Below, one piece after another: positions 54,036 through 63,704 of a stretch of 64,000 bases of DNA (the stretch's first letter is position 1; the number at the start of each line of letters is the position of its first letter). Position numbers and translations under genes: made by a program. Under the pieces are notes generated by a model, which was not told the DNA's origin, made no database searches, and saw nothing but the letters and a program-made list of their open reading frames with translations. This stretch comes from Vibrio agarivorans (GTDB lineage: Bacteria; Pseudomonadota; Gammaproteobacteria; Enterobacterales; Vibrionaceae): assembly GCF_030409635.1 (NCBI RefSeq), contig NZ_JAUFQF010000001.1, positions 1,116,001 to 1,180,000 on the forward strand, read 5' to 3'.

Positions 54036-55871
54036 CTAGAGTTTGTAGCTATCGTCTATCATTGTGACTGTCTCAAAAGCGTCACCACTTTTCATCGCTT
54101 TCTTAGTTTGCTTTTTGATATCGGTATCAATCCAAAAGTTCGCTATATCGGTGACCGAAAAAATCGAAGAAGTCTGTTTAGTCATGGCATTCGTTGGGTA
54201 TTTAATCCAACGCCAATGAGCTTCACGGGTATAAGGCACCATATAACCCGGCACGATTAAATGCTCTTCAGACACTTTTTTCTGAATCTGGTGCGAAAGT
54301 GCCTGCTTCGCTTCAACATCAAACTCTGCAACATACTGTTCAATCAGCTCGTCCATCTCTTTATTGCTGTAGAAAGTATGGTTGTTGGTTTGGGGCTTGG
54401 CGTTGTCTGAGTGCAGATACTCCCAATACGCCGGGATCTCTCCTCCTCCCATATGAAGAAAGGCAAGTTCATGCTTTTTTTCTAAGATGTACTTAAAAGC
54501 GGATGAGCCATCGACTAAGTTCAAATTAAATTCCAGACCAGCTAACTTAGCTTGCTCCTTCAAATACGCCACCCTTGGCGTGTGCGGTGGATAACCATAG
54601 GTAATATCAAAACTTAGTCGTTCCCCTTTTTCGTTCAAACGAATACCGTCGGGGCCCACTTGCGAAAACCCTGCCTGCTCGAAATAAGCAATCGCCTTTT
54701 GTGGGTCAAAATTCGGAGCTTGATTATCTGGACGGTCGTAACCGCCATGACCAAATCCCATCGCATGAGGCATACGCAAATAGTCACCTCGTAACACCTT
54801 CTCTAACATACCGTCATAGTCGGATGCATGGATAATCCCAGCTCGGACATTCTTATCTTGTAATAGTTGACGTGCGGTGTTCATCCATAACCCACCCGCT
54901 CCCTGAACCGTTTGATTGAAACCCCAGAACTTATGAATATAACCTTGCTGATAAGGCTTCGTTGACGACTTCTCATGCCACAAACTTGGCAAGACTAGGC
55001 CGTACACATCTAAATCACCCTTTTCAAAGTGCTTTCTAGCGATGTCTGAATCTCGTATTACCGTTAAACGTACCCTCTCAACGTTATAGCGGTTTTTATA
55101 GTAAGGATTGCTGTAGCCCCACCATTCTGGCCCCACATGTTTGAACGTAACACTTTTCCCTTTTTTCACCTCTGACATGTAGTAGGCCCAAGTTGTGGGT
55201 TCCGCTTTGAAATTAAAACGACGTACAAAGTTGTCATCCATTCCATCATGATTATCGTCTTTTTTGGGGGCTGCATAAAAGTGCTCGGGACGAGGCTGCA
55301 CACCATTACTCGGTAAGTTTATTTGAATCATCAACTCATCGTTGGTCATCTTGGTGCCTGATTTAATCGCTATTGTGAAGTCGTCAAACTTTTTGACCTC
55401 GACAATCTTATTGGTGAAAAAGTCGTTGTACCACGGGTCAACGATATCTTTTGAGCGGTTATACGTCAGCATAAACAGGTAGTCATCTGCCGTTACCTTT
55501 TCACCATCGGACCATCTTGCTTTGGGATCCAATTGGAAATACACCGTCTGGTTATCATCAGCAAAAGCCCACGCTTTAGCCAACTGGGGAATCCACTTCC
55601 TAGTATTGGGGTGACGAGCGGCAAGCTTTGGTGTGCCATCCATAAAATAGTGCCTTAAACCGGAGTTCGCATCCGGTCCAACACTGCGCAAAGTTTGCGG
55701 GAAACTTGCCATGTGAGATCGTAATGTTCCACCAAACTTTGCCTCTTCAGAGGCGAACAATGGCTCATTTAGGTGGCTTTGCCAATTTAGGTTAGCCGGA
55801 ATGCTTTGTGCATTCACCATGCCAGACGCCATTAACAGGCTGCTGGCAATAAAATAATGACGCTTGTACAT
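54036..55871 (-). CDS. Periplasmic solute-binding protein, family 5 (YejA-like length)
   Basis: 611 residues from the ATG at 55871, where a signal peptide starts (MYKRHYFIASSLLMASGMVNA); a longer frame begins 16 codons upstream. Family 5 extracellular binding-protein pattern: AKAWAFADDNQTVYFQLDPKARWSDGE and ADDYLFMLTY near residue 110-150, and KAIAYFEQAGFSQVGPDGIR in the second half. Length and wording resemble YejA, the binding protein of the YejABEF (microcin C/peptide) importer. Ligand probably a peptide or peptide-like compound. Gene order in the operon (permease, permease, binding protein, two ATPases) is distinct from the Yej operon. Confidence 0.86.
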   Translation of the reverse strand: MYKRHYFIASSLLMASGMVNAQSIPANLNWQSHLNEPLFASEEAKFGGTLRSHMASFPQTLRSVGPDANSGLRHYFMDGTPKLAARHPNTRKWIPQLAKAWAFADDNQTVYFQLDPKARWSDGEKVTADDYLFMLTYNRSKDIVDPWYNDFFTNKIVEVKKFDDFTIAIKSGTKMTNDELMIQINLPSNGVQPRPEHFYAAPKKDDNHDGMDDNFVRRFNFKAEPTTWAYYMSEVKKGKSVTFKHVGPEWWGYSNPYYKNRYNVERVRLTVIRDSDIARKHFEKGDLDVYGLVLPSLWHEKSSTKPYQQGYIHKFWGFNQTVQGAGGLWMNTARQLLQDKNVRAGIIHASDYDGMLEKVLRGDYLRMPHAMGFGHGGYDRPDNQAPNFDPQKAIAYFEQAGFSQVGPDGIRLNEKGERLSFDITYGYPPHTPRVAYLKEQAKLAGLEFNLNLVDGSSAFKYILEKKHELAFLHMGGGEIPAYWEYLHSDNAKPQTNNHTFYSNKEMDELIEQYVAEFDVEAKQALSHQIQKKVSEEHLIVPGYMVPYTREAHWRWIKYPTNAMTKQTSSIFSVTDIANFWIDTDIKKQTKKAMKSGDAFETVTMIDDSYKL

Positions 55872-55928
55872 ATCTATATCCCTATAGCGGTTTCTTATGT
55901 CGTCGACCATGTAGCGCAACTGTTCAAC

Positions 55929-56972
55929 TTACATGTATCGAGTGAATTTTCTTGGATCAAAAGCGGCCCTAATGGCTTCACCAATAAAGGTCACCATCAC
56001 AAGTACGGACACAATCGCCACAACCACAGATGTCACTATCCAAGGCGAGTCGAGATTAGACTTTCCTTGCTGTAGTAGCTCCCCCCAACTCGGTGTCGGA
56101 GGCATCAATCCAAGCCCCAAGTAATCTAAAGCAGTTAATGCCGTAATATTTGCGGCAATAGTGAACGGTGCCAAGGTGACGATCATCACCATGGTATTTG
56201 GCAATATATGATGGAATATGATCCGCGCAGTGCTTGCACCGAGTGCTCGAGCCGCCATCACATATTCTCGAGCTGACTCTTTATACGTCATTGTGCGCAT
56301 GTACCATGTCATCCCCATCCAACCAAAGAGAACGTTGATGCCAACGAACAACATAAACGTGGGTTGTATAATCGAGACTAGAATCATAATCACGTAAAGA
56401 AACGGCACCATCGACCACACCTCAATAAGCCGCTGAACAAACAAATCAAACTTGCCTCCAAAAAATCCCATCGCACAACCAACTGCAGTCCCTATCGCAT
56501 AGGAAGCGAGCATGGTCAGTAAGGCGAATCCCATCGCAGTTCTAAAGCCATAAACCAAACGCGCTAATATATCTCTCCCGATAACGTCCGTACCTAGTAA
56601 GTGGCGCTGCTCCAAATCTGGGGCATTAGGAGGGTAATTCCCTGAGAAGTCTTGCTCATAAGGGTTCCACGGGATCAGTGGCATAATCACATAGTTGCCC
56701 GTTTGTTCATTGTGGAACTGCGATTGAAGTCGACGATAATCCGCCTCACTTTGCGTACTTTGACCAAATTGAGTCCCCAAATAAACATCACTCATCACGG
56801 GGAAATAATAGTCACCTTGATACTTCACAACCAAGGCTTTGCTGTTGATAAATAACTCTGCAAATAGAGATAGAACAAGCAATAAACTAAGCAAAATAAA
56901 TGACCAATAACCGCGTTTTATTCGCTTAAAGCTATTAATTTTCTTGAGTGTTAGTGGGCTAATGTTAAACAT
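55929..56972 (-). CDS. ABC transporter permease (YejE/OppC-like)
   Basis: 347 residues. An N-terminal membrane helix with a long periplasmic segment (about 45-130, including QRHLLGTDVIGRDILARLVYGF) precedes five further helices. The EAA loop shows ARALGASTARIIFHHILPN. Long N-terminal segments are typical of YejE. It is encoded 3 bases after the other permease and 57 bases before the binding-protein start. Confidence 0.88.
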   Translation of the reverse strand: MFNISPLTLKKINSFKRIKRGYWSFILLSLLLVLSLFAELFINSKALVVKYQGDYYFPVMSDVYLGTQFGQSTQSEADYRRLQSQFHNEQTGNYVIMPLIPWNPYEQDFSGNYPPNAPDLEQRHLLGTDVIGRDILARLVYGFRTAMGFALLTMLASYAIGTAVGCAMGFFGGKFDLFVQRLIEVWSMVPFLYVIMILVSIIQPTFMLFVGINVLFGWMGMTWYMRTMTYKESAREYVMAARALGASTARIIFHHILPNTMVMIVTLAPFTIAANITALTALDYLGLGLMPPTPSWGELLQQGKSNLDSPWIVTSVVVAIVSVLVMVTFIGEAIRAAFDPRKFTRYM

Positions 56973-56975
56973 CGA

Positions 56976-58001
56976 TTATTCTCCAAACTTTACTCTAGGG
57001 TCCACTAATGCGACGCACATATCAGACACAATATTCCCGACAAGCAAAAGTAAGGCATTGATGGCGACAATACCCATAACAACCGGGTAATCCCGTTCCA
57101 TTATCGATTCGTACCCGAGTAGCCCAATACCATCAATATTGAAAATAACCTCAATTAAGAATGCACCCGTCATAAAAAACAAAAGAGAGTTACCAAAATG
57201 ACTCGCGATAGGGATCAAACTATTCCTCAATGCGTGTTTTCTCACTGCTGTTTTAAACGGTAGACCTTTAGCAATCGCAGTTCTTATATAGTCAGAAGAA
57301 AGATTTTCCATCAGGTTATTTTTCATCGTCATTGTTAGTGTGGCAAAATCACCAATCAAATAGCAAATCAATGGCAAAATTGCATGCCACATAATATCGG
57401 CAACCCTCTCAGAAACAGTGTCATAGTCGTCAAAATCATCACTATAAAAACCTCCCATGGGAGTCCATTCAAGATGATAGCTAAAAAGTGTTATCAGCAG
57501 GACACCGACAACATATCCTGGCAGTGCATAACCGATGAATATGGCGATAGATGAACCAGAATCAAACACTGAACCATGTTTAATTGCTTTGAAATAACCA
57601 AGAGGGATTGAGATAAAATAACTAATAAAAAACGTCATTCCACCGTAAAATAGAGAGACAGGTAGCCGCTCTGCTATCATGTCTCCTACTGGTTCGTAAT
57701 AACGAGTCGACTCACCAAGATCAAGTGATACTAGCTTTACAATCCAATCAAAGTAGGCCTCATGCACCGGCTTATCTAAACCATAAAAGGCATTCAGCTC
57801 CATCATCTGTTCTTCGGATAATGCAGAATTACCACCCGCAATGGAGAGAGAAGCGCCTCCATCCCCCTGGCTTTGCATTTTAGATAACATTCTTTCTACC
57901 GGGCCTCCAGGTACAAAGCGTGTAATCGCAAAGATCAATAGGGTTATTCCTAAAAATGTTGGTATCACCAACGCCAATCTACGTAGAAAGTAAGACAGCA
58001 T
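56976..58001 (-). CDS. ABC transporter permease (YejB/OppB-like), first gene of the importer operon
   Basis: 341 residues. Six membrane segments; N-terminal LRRLALVIPTFLGITLLIFAITRFVPGGP is the OppB/DppB signature and the EAA loop reads RTAIAKGLPFKTAVRKHALRN. It forms the inner-membrane channel with the second permease. Promoter lies in the 782-base divergent region shared with the TonB-dependent receptor gene at 58784, suggesting joint control of outer- and inner-membrane import steps. Confidence 0.9.
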   Translation of the reverse strand: MLSYFLRRLALVIPTFLGITLLIFAITRFVPGGPVERMLSKMQSQGDGGASLSIAGGNSALSEEQMMELNAFYGLDKPVHEAYFDWIVKLVSLDLGESTRYYEPVGDMIAERLPVSLFYGGMTFFISYFISIPLGYFKAIKHGSVFDSGSSIAIFIGYALPGYVVGVLLITLFSYHLEWTPMGGFYSDDFDDYDTVSERVADIMWHAILPLICYLIGDFATLTMTMKNNLMENLSSDYIRTAIAKGLPFKTAVRKHALRNSLIPIASHFGNSLLFFMTGAFLIEVIFNIDGIGLLGYESIMERDYPVVMGIVAINALLLLVGNIVSDMCVALVDPRVKFGE

Positions 58002-58783
58002 ATTTCAACGGCTCCATGTTTAATCTGCTGCTTATTTTAGTCAGGCTTTCCTGCCCTCCTATCAATAACCTTATAAAAGATACTGAATATAACAACAACT
58101 CTAAATCCATCTATATTTTCAGCCCACAACTCTGTCAGCCGCAATATTTAATTAATCTAATTTAAACTCTATTGCAACTCTTTCGAACCAATCTAGCATT
58201 CTTGAAATAAAGTACAAAAAACTACTATTTTTCAAATTTCAAAATAGAACTCATTCAACTAGAGTAAAAACTCTCACCACTTTTCGCCTGAAAATTTATT
58301 TTATTAGCATAATTAGTCTATCTCACATTCGTGAACTAGAGTACTGAAATACTGCTATTACGTGCATTCAAACCCGTAAAAGTGTCATGATGATCACCAC
58401 ATAGATTACGCATAATTAGATATCACTAGTTTAACCTGTCATTTTCAGTGAATAATTCTGCCATTCTCAAAAATCCAGAAAAATTGCTCAGAACCTACGC
58501 TTACGAAACTTACAAAAATAAAGTATTTAATAATTCCATTTTGTAAGGATACCTCATGATGTTGTATTACCTTTAACCGTAACAGGCAGTATAAAACGCC
58601 ATCTTTTAATTAAATTCTGTTTTTTTATACGCTTTGCAATTAAAAGGGATTCAGTGGAGCGAAATTTGACATTTTTTTGAACGATCGTGTTTAGTGAAAC
58701 AGCTTGTACACATTTTTTTAACAAGCAGATGCAGTTATCAATGACAAACAACCGGTAGAGAACTGGACGAATGGAGTACATGG
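58002..58783. other. 782-base divergent regulatory region
   Basis: Very AT-rich region between the ABC importer operon and the TonB-dependent receptor gene. No convincing gene was found. A short frame at 58556-58576 (six codons, preceded by AAGGAT) could be a leader but is too short to judge. No copy of the TCCCA-N5-TGGGA palindrome was noticed. Confidence 0.5.
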
Positions 58784-61420
58784 ATGTTAAGGAAAAACAG
58801 CTGTTTATCAGTAGCAGTGAGTATCGCATTAGGCACATTGACGTTCACCGCAGCCCCTCTTGCATTAGCAGAAGAAAGCGGACAAGAAGTCGAAAAGCTA
58901 CAAAAAATGAAAGTGACGGGTTCACGTATTTCTCGAGTCGAGATGGAAGGCGCTGAACCTGTACAAGTATTATCGTCTGAGTATATCGAAAACACTGGCT
59001 TAATCGCCTTGGGTGACATACTCAACCAACTCCCAGGAGTGGGTGGCGATGTTCAAAGCACATCAGTTAACAACGGCAGTAATGGTGCAGCAACCGTCAA
59101 CTTAAGAGGCTTAGGCGCTGAGCGTACTTTGGTTCTGGTCAACGGCCGTAGAATGGTTAATGGAGGAACCGGTGCTGACGCGTCGGTGGATCTCAACATG
59201 ATCCCAACTGCGATGGTTGAGCGCATTGAAGTATTGAAAAACGGTGCCTCATCCGTTTATGGCTCTGACGCTGTAGGCGGTGTGGTCAACATCATCACAA
59301 AACAGGACTTCGAAGGGTTTGAAGTCAACCTAAAACAGGGCATGACCTCAGAAAGTGACGGCGAAGTTACTGACATTAGCATCCTAGCGGGTGCGTCGAA
59401 TGATCGAGGCAATGTCACCTTCTCCGCTGGTTTTACCAAAGAGAATGAAATCATGGCTGGAGATCGTGGTTTCGCCAATACGGATTTACAACATGATGGC
59501 TATGGTGGCCAATACGTCAGCGGTAGTTCAGCGCCTCCGTGGGGTTACTACGACGGAAAAACCTTTGGCCCAGAGGGCAGTGACACACTGCGTGACTTTG
59601 AGTCTCCAGGTGATCTCTATAACTATGCGCCTGACAACTACCTAAAGAGACCCGCAGAAAGAATGTACCTATCTGCACAGGGTAACTATTTAGTTGGTGA
59701 AAATGACTATCTTGGTCCTGTTACAGCAAGTTTTGAAGCACTCTATTCCAACTCACAATCAGATTACCTACTAGCAGCTGAACCCATTTTTGGAGCTTTT
59801 CAAGGCTACTCTCCTATCTCGGCCGACGCGAGCTTTAATACCACTGGTGAAGAAATCACAGATTGGCGCAGACGTATGGTCGAAACCGGCGGGCGAAACC
59901 GCTCATTTGAGTCAGATACCGCTCGACTGGTGTTTGCTCTCGATGGTGAATTCCAAAATGGGTGGCTTTGGGATGCCAGCTACAATTTTGGCAAGACCAA
60001 AACCGTTCAACTTGAAGACAACGTCTTCATGAAAGATAGAGTCAGCAACGCCATCAGCGGATGTAAAGACGCTAGCGGCAATGCCATTGATGGCTGTTCT
60101 GAAATGGATCTATTTGGCACTGTGAGTCAATCTGCTCTGGATTACACCACATTTACACGCCAAGATACGGGGGTTAACCAGCAGCAAGTCATCAACCTTA
60201 ATGTGGCCGGAGATATCTATGAACACGATATGGGTACCATTGCCTTCGCGTTAGGTTACCAAAACCGCGATGAAAAGGGCTCAAATCAACCTGACGCACT
60301 CGTTGTTGCTGGCAATGCGAGTGGTAATGCAGAATCTGCGACTGATGGTGGTTATGATGTCAACTCAGTGTATGGTGAGTTGTTGATTCCTATTCTCTCA
60401 GACCTCGCCTATGCGCAATATCTCGAAGCACGAGTGTCAGCACGATACGATGACTACTCAACCTTTGGTGGTGCAAACACTATGGGTTATAGCTTCTTGT
60501 ATCAACCAATCGATGATCTCATGTTGCGCGGTACCTACAACGAAGTGTTCCGTGCGCCTTCAATTGCCGATCTTTATGGTGGCGCGCAGGAAAGTGCCGA
60601 TGTACTGACTGACCCATCTGGCCAAGATACCAGTGGTCGAACCCAGTTCCCAGTATTCTATGGCTCTAATGAAGAACTTCAGCCAGAAGAAGGTCATACT
60701 GCTTCCCTTGGTTTTGTGCTTTCCCCTTCGTTTGCAGAAGGCTTCTCAGCAACCGTCGATTACTGGCAAGTTGAGCTTGAGCAGTTGATTGATGCCGTTG
60801 ATCCTCAGTTGATGCTTAATCAATGTTATGAAACGGGCGAGTATTGCGACAAGATCACGCGTGATGGCAGCGGTAACATCGTGGGTATCGATGCTAGAAC
60901 CACCAACCTCGGAAAACTCGAAACCAGTGGTCTTGACTTTAACCTACGTTACCTGCATGACTTCGATGACCTTCGATTCACGGCAAACTGGGATAATACC
61001 TACACCTTTAACTATGAGGTCACTCAAGCCGATGGCAGCGTTGATGACTACGCGGGTAAATTCATTAGTGACCAAATCGGTCTTTACAGCCAATATCGCT
61101 CAACGCTTAATTTGGGGTTAAGCCAAGATAAATGGCGCACTAACTGGAACACTCGCATGATCTACGGTGTTGACTATGAACTGCCTGGTGCTGAGGACGC
61201 TGCTCAATCTACCTATACCTTTAGCGTCCCTACTGTGTTCTACCACGATATCAGCGCAGGTTATGCCTTTGACAACGGGATTACGTTGTCTGGCGGTATC
61301 AACAACCTGTTTGATGAAGAGCCTCCTCTCATCCTCAATACCATTTCAGGTAACACTGACACAATGACTTACGACGTTGTGGGACGCTACTTCTACGCCA
61401 ATTTAAACATGAAGTTCTGA
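58784..61420 (+). CDS. TonB-dependent outer-membrane receptor
   Basis: 878 residues: signal peptide (about 1-29, LALA), a plug domain with EKLQKMKVTGSRIS, DILNQLPGVGG, VNLRGLGAERTLVLVNGRRM and RIEVLKNGASSVYGSDAVGGVVNI, and a ~700-residue 22-strand barrel ending in VVGRYFYANLNMKF with terminal Phe. This receptor subgroup (GSRI and NLRGLG type) is common in Alteromonadales and Xanthomonadales, often for oligomeric organic nutrients rather than siderophores. It is divergent from a peptide-type ABC importer and directly upstream of a DUF3450-TtpC-ExbB TonB operon, which probably energises it. Substrate is therefore likely a peptide or peptide-like molecule (inference). ATG 58784 has GGAG eight bases upstream. 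Confidence 0.9.
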   Translation: MLRKNSCLSVAVSIALGTLTFTAAPLALAEESGQEVEKLQKMKVTGSRISRVEMEGAEPVQVLSSEYIENTGLIALGDILNQLPGVGGDVQSTSVNNGSNGAATVNLRGLGAERTLVLVNGRRMVNGGTGADASVDLNMIPTAMVERIEVLKNGASSVYGSDAVGGVVNIITKQDFEGFEVNLKQGMTSESDGEVTDISILAGASNDRGNVTFSAGFTKENEIMAGDRGFANTDLQHDGYGGQYVSGSSAPPWGYYDGKTFGPEGSDTLRDFESPGDLYNYAPDNYLKRPAERMYLSAQGNYLVGENDYLGPVTASFEALYSNSQSDYLLAAEPIFGAFQGYSPISADASFNTTGEEITDWRRRMVETGGRNRSFESDTARLVFALDGEFQNGWLWDASYNFGKTKTVQLEDNVFMKDRVSNAISGCKDASGNAIDGCSEMDLFGTVSQSALDYTTFTRQDTGVNQQQVINLNVAGDIYEHDMGTIAFALGYQNRDEKGSNQPDALVVAGNASGNAESATDGGYDVNSVYGELLIPILSDLAYAQYLEARVSARYDDYSTFGGANTMGYSFLYQPIDDLMLRGTYNEVFRAPSIADLYGGAQESADVLTDPSGQDTSGRTQFPVFYGSNEELQPEEGHTASLGFVLSPSFAEGFSATVDYWQVELEQLIDAVDPQLMLNQCYETGEYCDKITRDGSGNIVGIDARTTNLGKLETSGLDFNLRYLHDFDDLRFTANWDNTYTFNYEVTQADGSVDDYAGKFISDQIGLYSQYRSTLNLGLSQDKWRTNWNTRMIYGVDYELPGAEDAAQSTYTFSVPTVFYHDISAGYAFDNGITLSGGINNLFDEEPPLILNTISGNTDTMTYDVVGRYFYANLNMKF

Positions 61421-61566
61421 TTGTTCAATTGAGTCCTTAGCTTAGAGCATCATGCTTTAAACCATAAAAAGGGCAAGTTTAAACAATTAAAAAGGACAGG
61501 CTCGATACACAGTCAACCGTGTGTCGAGCCGACAAATCCCGACTGACATTACACAAGGATGCCACA

Positions 61567-62334
61567 ATGATAATCAAAGGAATGACGCTCTCTGTTTTAA
61601 CAGCGTCTCTTTTTGCCGTTTCGGCACATAGCTTCGCGGCAAACAGCGGCCAAGTAATTGCAACACAAGCCAAGGCCAACAAAAGCGCGGAAGCGTCACA
61701 AAATAAAATCGATGACTACGCAGATAACACCGATGCGATGCTCGGAGAATATAAAGGTCTGCTCCGTCAGATTGAGAGTATGGAAGCATATAACACTCAA
61801 ATTTCTCGCATGGTTGACTCTCAACAAACTGAGCTGGATTCACTTAATGAACAGATCGCTCAAATAGACCAAACCGCAATGGAAGTTGTACCTCTGACTC
61901 TCAAAATGGTCGATGCGCTCGATGAATTTATCACCTTAGATCTTCCATTCCAAATTGAAGAAAGAAACAAACGCGTCGCTGAACTAAAACGATTGATGAA
62001 CCGCGCAGATGTCACAACATCAGAGAAGTTTCGTAAAGTGATGGAGGCCTACCAAATTGAGGAAGGATTTTCTCGCTCCATAGAGTCTTACAAAGCGAGC
62101 CTAGAGCGCGGGGGTGAAGTGGTCACCTATGACTTCTTACGTATCGGACGCACGGCCCTATTGTTTCAATCGCCTGACGGCTTAGAAACCGGAATGTGGA
62201 ACCAACAAACCCGTGAGTGGGAAACCTTACCTGACAGCTATCGTCAAGCGGTACAACAAGGCATCCGTGTAGCGAAGAAGCAGGCTCCACCAGCACTGAT
62301 TAAGCTACCTATCTACACAGGAGGAGAGCAGTAA
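61567..62334 (+). CDS. DUF3450 periplasmic coiled-coil protein of the TonB complex
   Basis: 255 residues from ATG 61567 (AAGGATG just before it). Signal peptide of about 24 residues (SHSFAA), a coiled-coil ~45-110 rich in Gln, Glu and Ser, and the DUF3450 C-terminal region with RIGRTALLFQSPDG. DUF3450 proteins are encoded immediately upstream of TtpC-like ExbB genes in TonB2/TonB3-type clusters and are thought to act in the periplasm. Its TAA overlaps the next ATG by one base. It follows the TonB-dependent receptor by 146 bases. Confidence 0.87.
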   Translation: MIIKGMTLSVLTASLFAVSAHSFAANSGQVIATQAKANKSAEASQNKIDDYADNTDAMLGEYKGLLRQIESMEAYNTQISRMVDSQQTELDSLNEQIAQIDQTAMEVVPLTLKMVDALDEFITLDLPFQIEERNKRVAELKRLMNRADVTTSEKFRKVMEAYQIEEGFSRSIESYKASLERGGEVVTYDFLRIGRTALLFQSPDGLETGMWNQQTREWETLPDSYRQAVQQGIRVAKKQAPPALIKLPIYTGGEQ

Positions 62335-63695
62335 TGAAAGGATTCAACACTGTAGCCGTTGTGCTCACAACACTATGTGCTTATGCGCCATTTTCCCACG
62401 CTGAGACACCTAAAAACATGAGTGAACTCCTCAGTGAGGTGAAATCACAAAGTATTATCGAATCAAAGGAAAGTAAGGCCCGGGAAGCAGAGTTTCTCTC
62501 GGACCGAAACCAGCAAGCGACGTTATTGGAGCAAGCGCGTGTAAAACTCGCCGCTGAGACGGCGCGCGGTGACGCACTAAAAGCCACCTTTGATAGCAAT
62601 GACCAACTATTGACCGAATTAACAGAAACACTGCGTCAGCGCTCAGGGACATTAGGAGAAATGTTTGGAGTGTTACGTCAGTATGCAGGCGAATTTAAAG
62701 GTTTATTCAACGCCTCACAAAACTCGGTGCAATACCCTGAACGCGAAGCACTGTTAACCAAGCTTGCCGAAAGCAAAGCACTACCCTCCACCCAAGAGCT
62801 TGAAGCATTTTGGTACACCATCTTGCAACAAGTGGTCGCATCTGGAGAAACCAACACGACGCAAGCGACGGTAGTCTTAGGCGAAGGCACTGAGGTGACA
62901 TCAGATGTCACTTTGATTGGCGAGTTTAACGCTATTGCTAACGGTAAGTATGTCACTTTCGTCCCGGAAACAGGAAAGTTTGAAGAGTTGTCACGTCAAC
63001 CTGAAAAAACGATGACTGGTTTACTCAGTGGATTTGAAGCAGCAAGCGGTGACTATCAACCTCTCTTTATCGACCCATCACGTGGGGTGATTTTGTCCTT
63101 AATGGTACAAACGCCAACGGTTCAAGAGCGTGTCGATCAAGGGGGAATTGTGGGTTATGTCATTCTTGGTATGGGCGCTATTGGCGCACTCATCGCCCTT
63201 TTCTGCTATCTACGACTGTTGGTGATTGGCGAGAAAATGCGTAAACAAGCTAAGTCAGAGCAAGTTCTTAAAGGCAACCCACTTGGTGAGGTGATTGAAG
63301 CATACCAAACTCATAACAGCGACAACCTCGAAGATCTTGAGGCGAAGCTCGATGAGATCATTATGCGTAATGGACCACGAATTGAACGCTTTGTTGGTTC
63401 AATAAAACTGTTCGCCTCTGTGGCTCCGCTGTTGGGGCTGCTTGGTACAGTCATGGGGATGATCGGTACATTCCAAGCCATTACTCTATTTGGCACGGGC
63501 GATCCAAAGCTTATGGCGGGTGGTATTTCCGAGGCACTGGTAACCACAATGCTTGGTCTCGTGGTGGCTATTCCACTGCTGTTCCTTTACACCATTGTAC
63601 ACAGTAAAGGTCGCCGTCTAGTGCAGATGCTAGAGGAGCAAAGTGCTGGCTTTATTGCTCGCTATCAAGAGAAGCTCCATACGGTGCAAAGCTAA
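62334..63695 (+). CDS. ttpC: TtpC-like long ExbB/TolQ-family protein
   Basis: 453 residues. Signal sequence (about 1-23), a long periplasmic coiled-coil segment (about 30-270), then a C-terminal MotA/TolQ/ExbB proton-channel domain with three membrane helices from about residue 275 (GGIVGYVILGMGAIGALIAL; SVAPLLGLLGTVMGMIGTF; GGISEALVTTMLGLVVAIPLLF). In Vibrio TonB2 systems this protein (TtpC) is needed for TonB2 function together with ExbB2-ExbD2. ATG overlaps the upstream stop by one base; a further exbB-type gene follows 9 bases downstream. Confidence 0.88.
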   Translation: MKGFNTVAVVLTTLCAYAPFSHAETPKNMSELLSEVKSQSIIESKESKAREAEFLSDRNQQATLLEQARVKLAAETARGDALKATFDSNDQLLTELTETLRQRSGTLGEMFGVLRQYAGEFKGLFNASQNSVQYPEREALLTKLAESKALPSTQELEAFWYTILQQVVASGETNTTQATVVLGEGTEVTSDVTLIGEFNAIANGKYVTFVPETGKFEELSRQPEKTMTGLLSGFEAASGDYQPLFIDPSRGVILSLMVQTPTVQERVDQGGIVGYVILGMGAIGALIALFCYLRLLVIGEKMRKQAKSEQVLKGNPLGEVIEAYQTHNSDNLEDLEAKLDEIIMRNGPRIERFVGSIKLFASVAPLLGLLGTVMGMIGTFQAITLFGTGDPKLMAGGISEALVTTMLGLVVAIPLLFLYTIVHSKGRRLVQMLEEQSAGFIARYQEKLHTVQS

Positions 63696-63704
63696 GGAGT
63701 GCTT

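Noticed and set aside
58556..58576. Six-codon leader peptide upstream of the receptor gene
   Set aside because: AAGGAT precedes it but it is too short, with no attenuator structure seen.
58784..61420. TonB-dependent receptor as the carrageenan importer
   Set aside because: It is 30 kb from the locus, adjoins a TonB energiser and peptide ABC importer, and no locus palindrome was noticed upstream.
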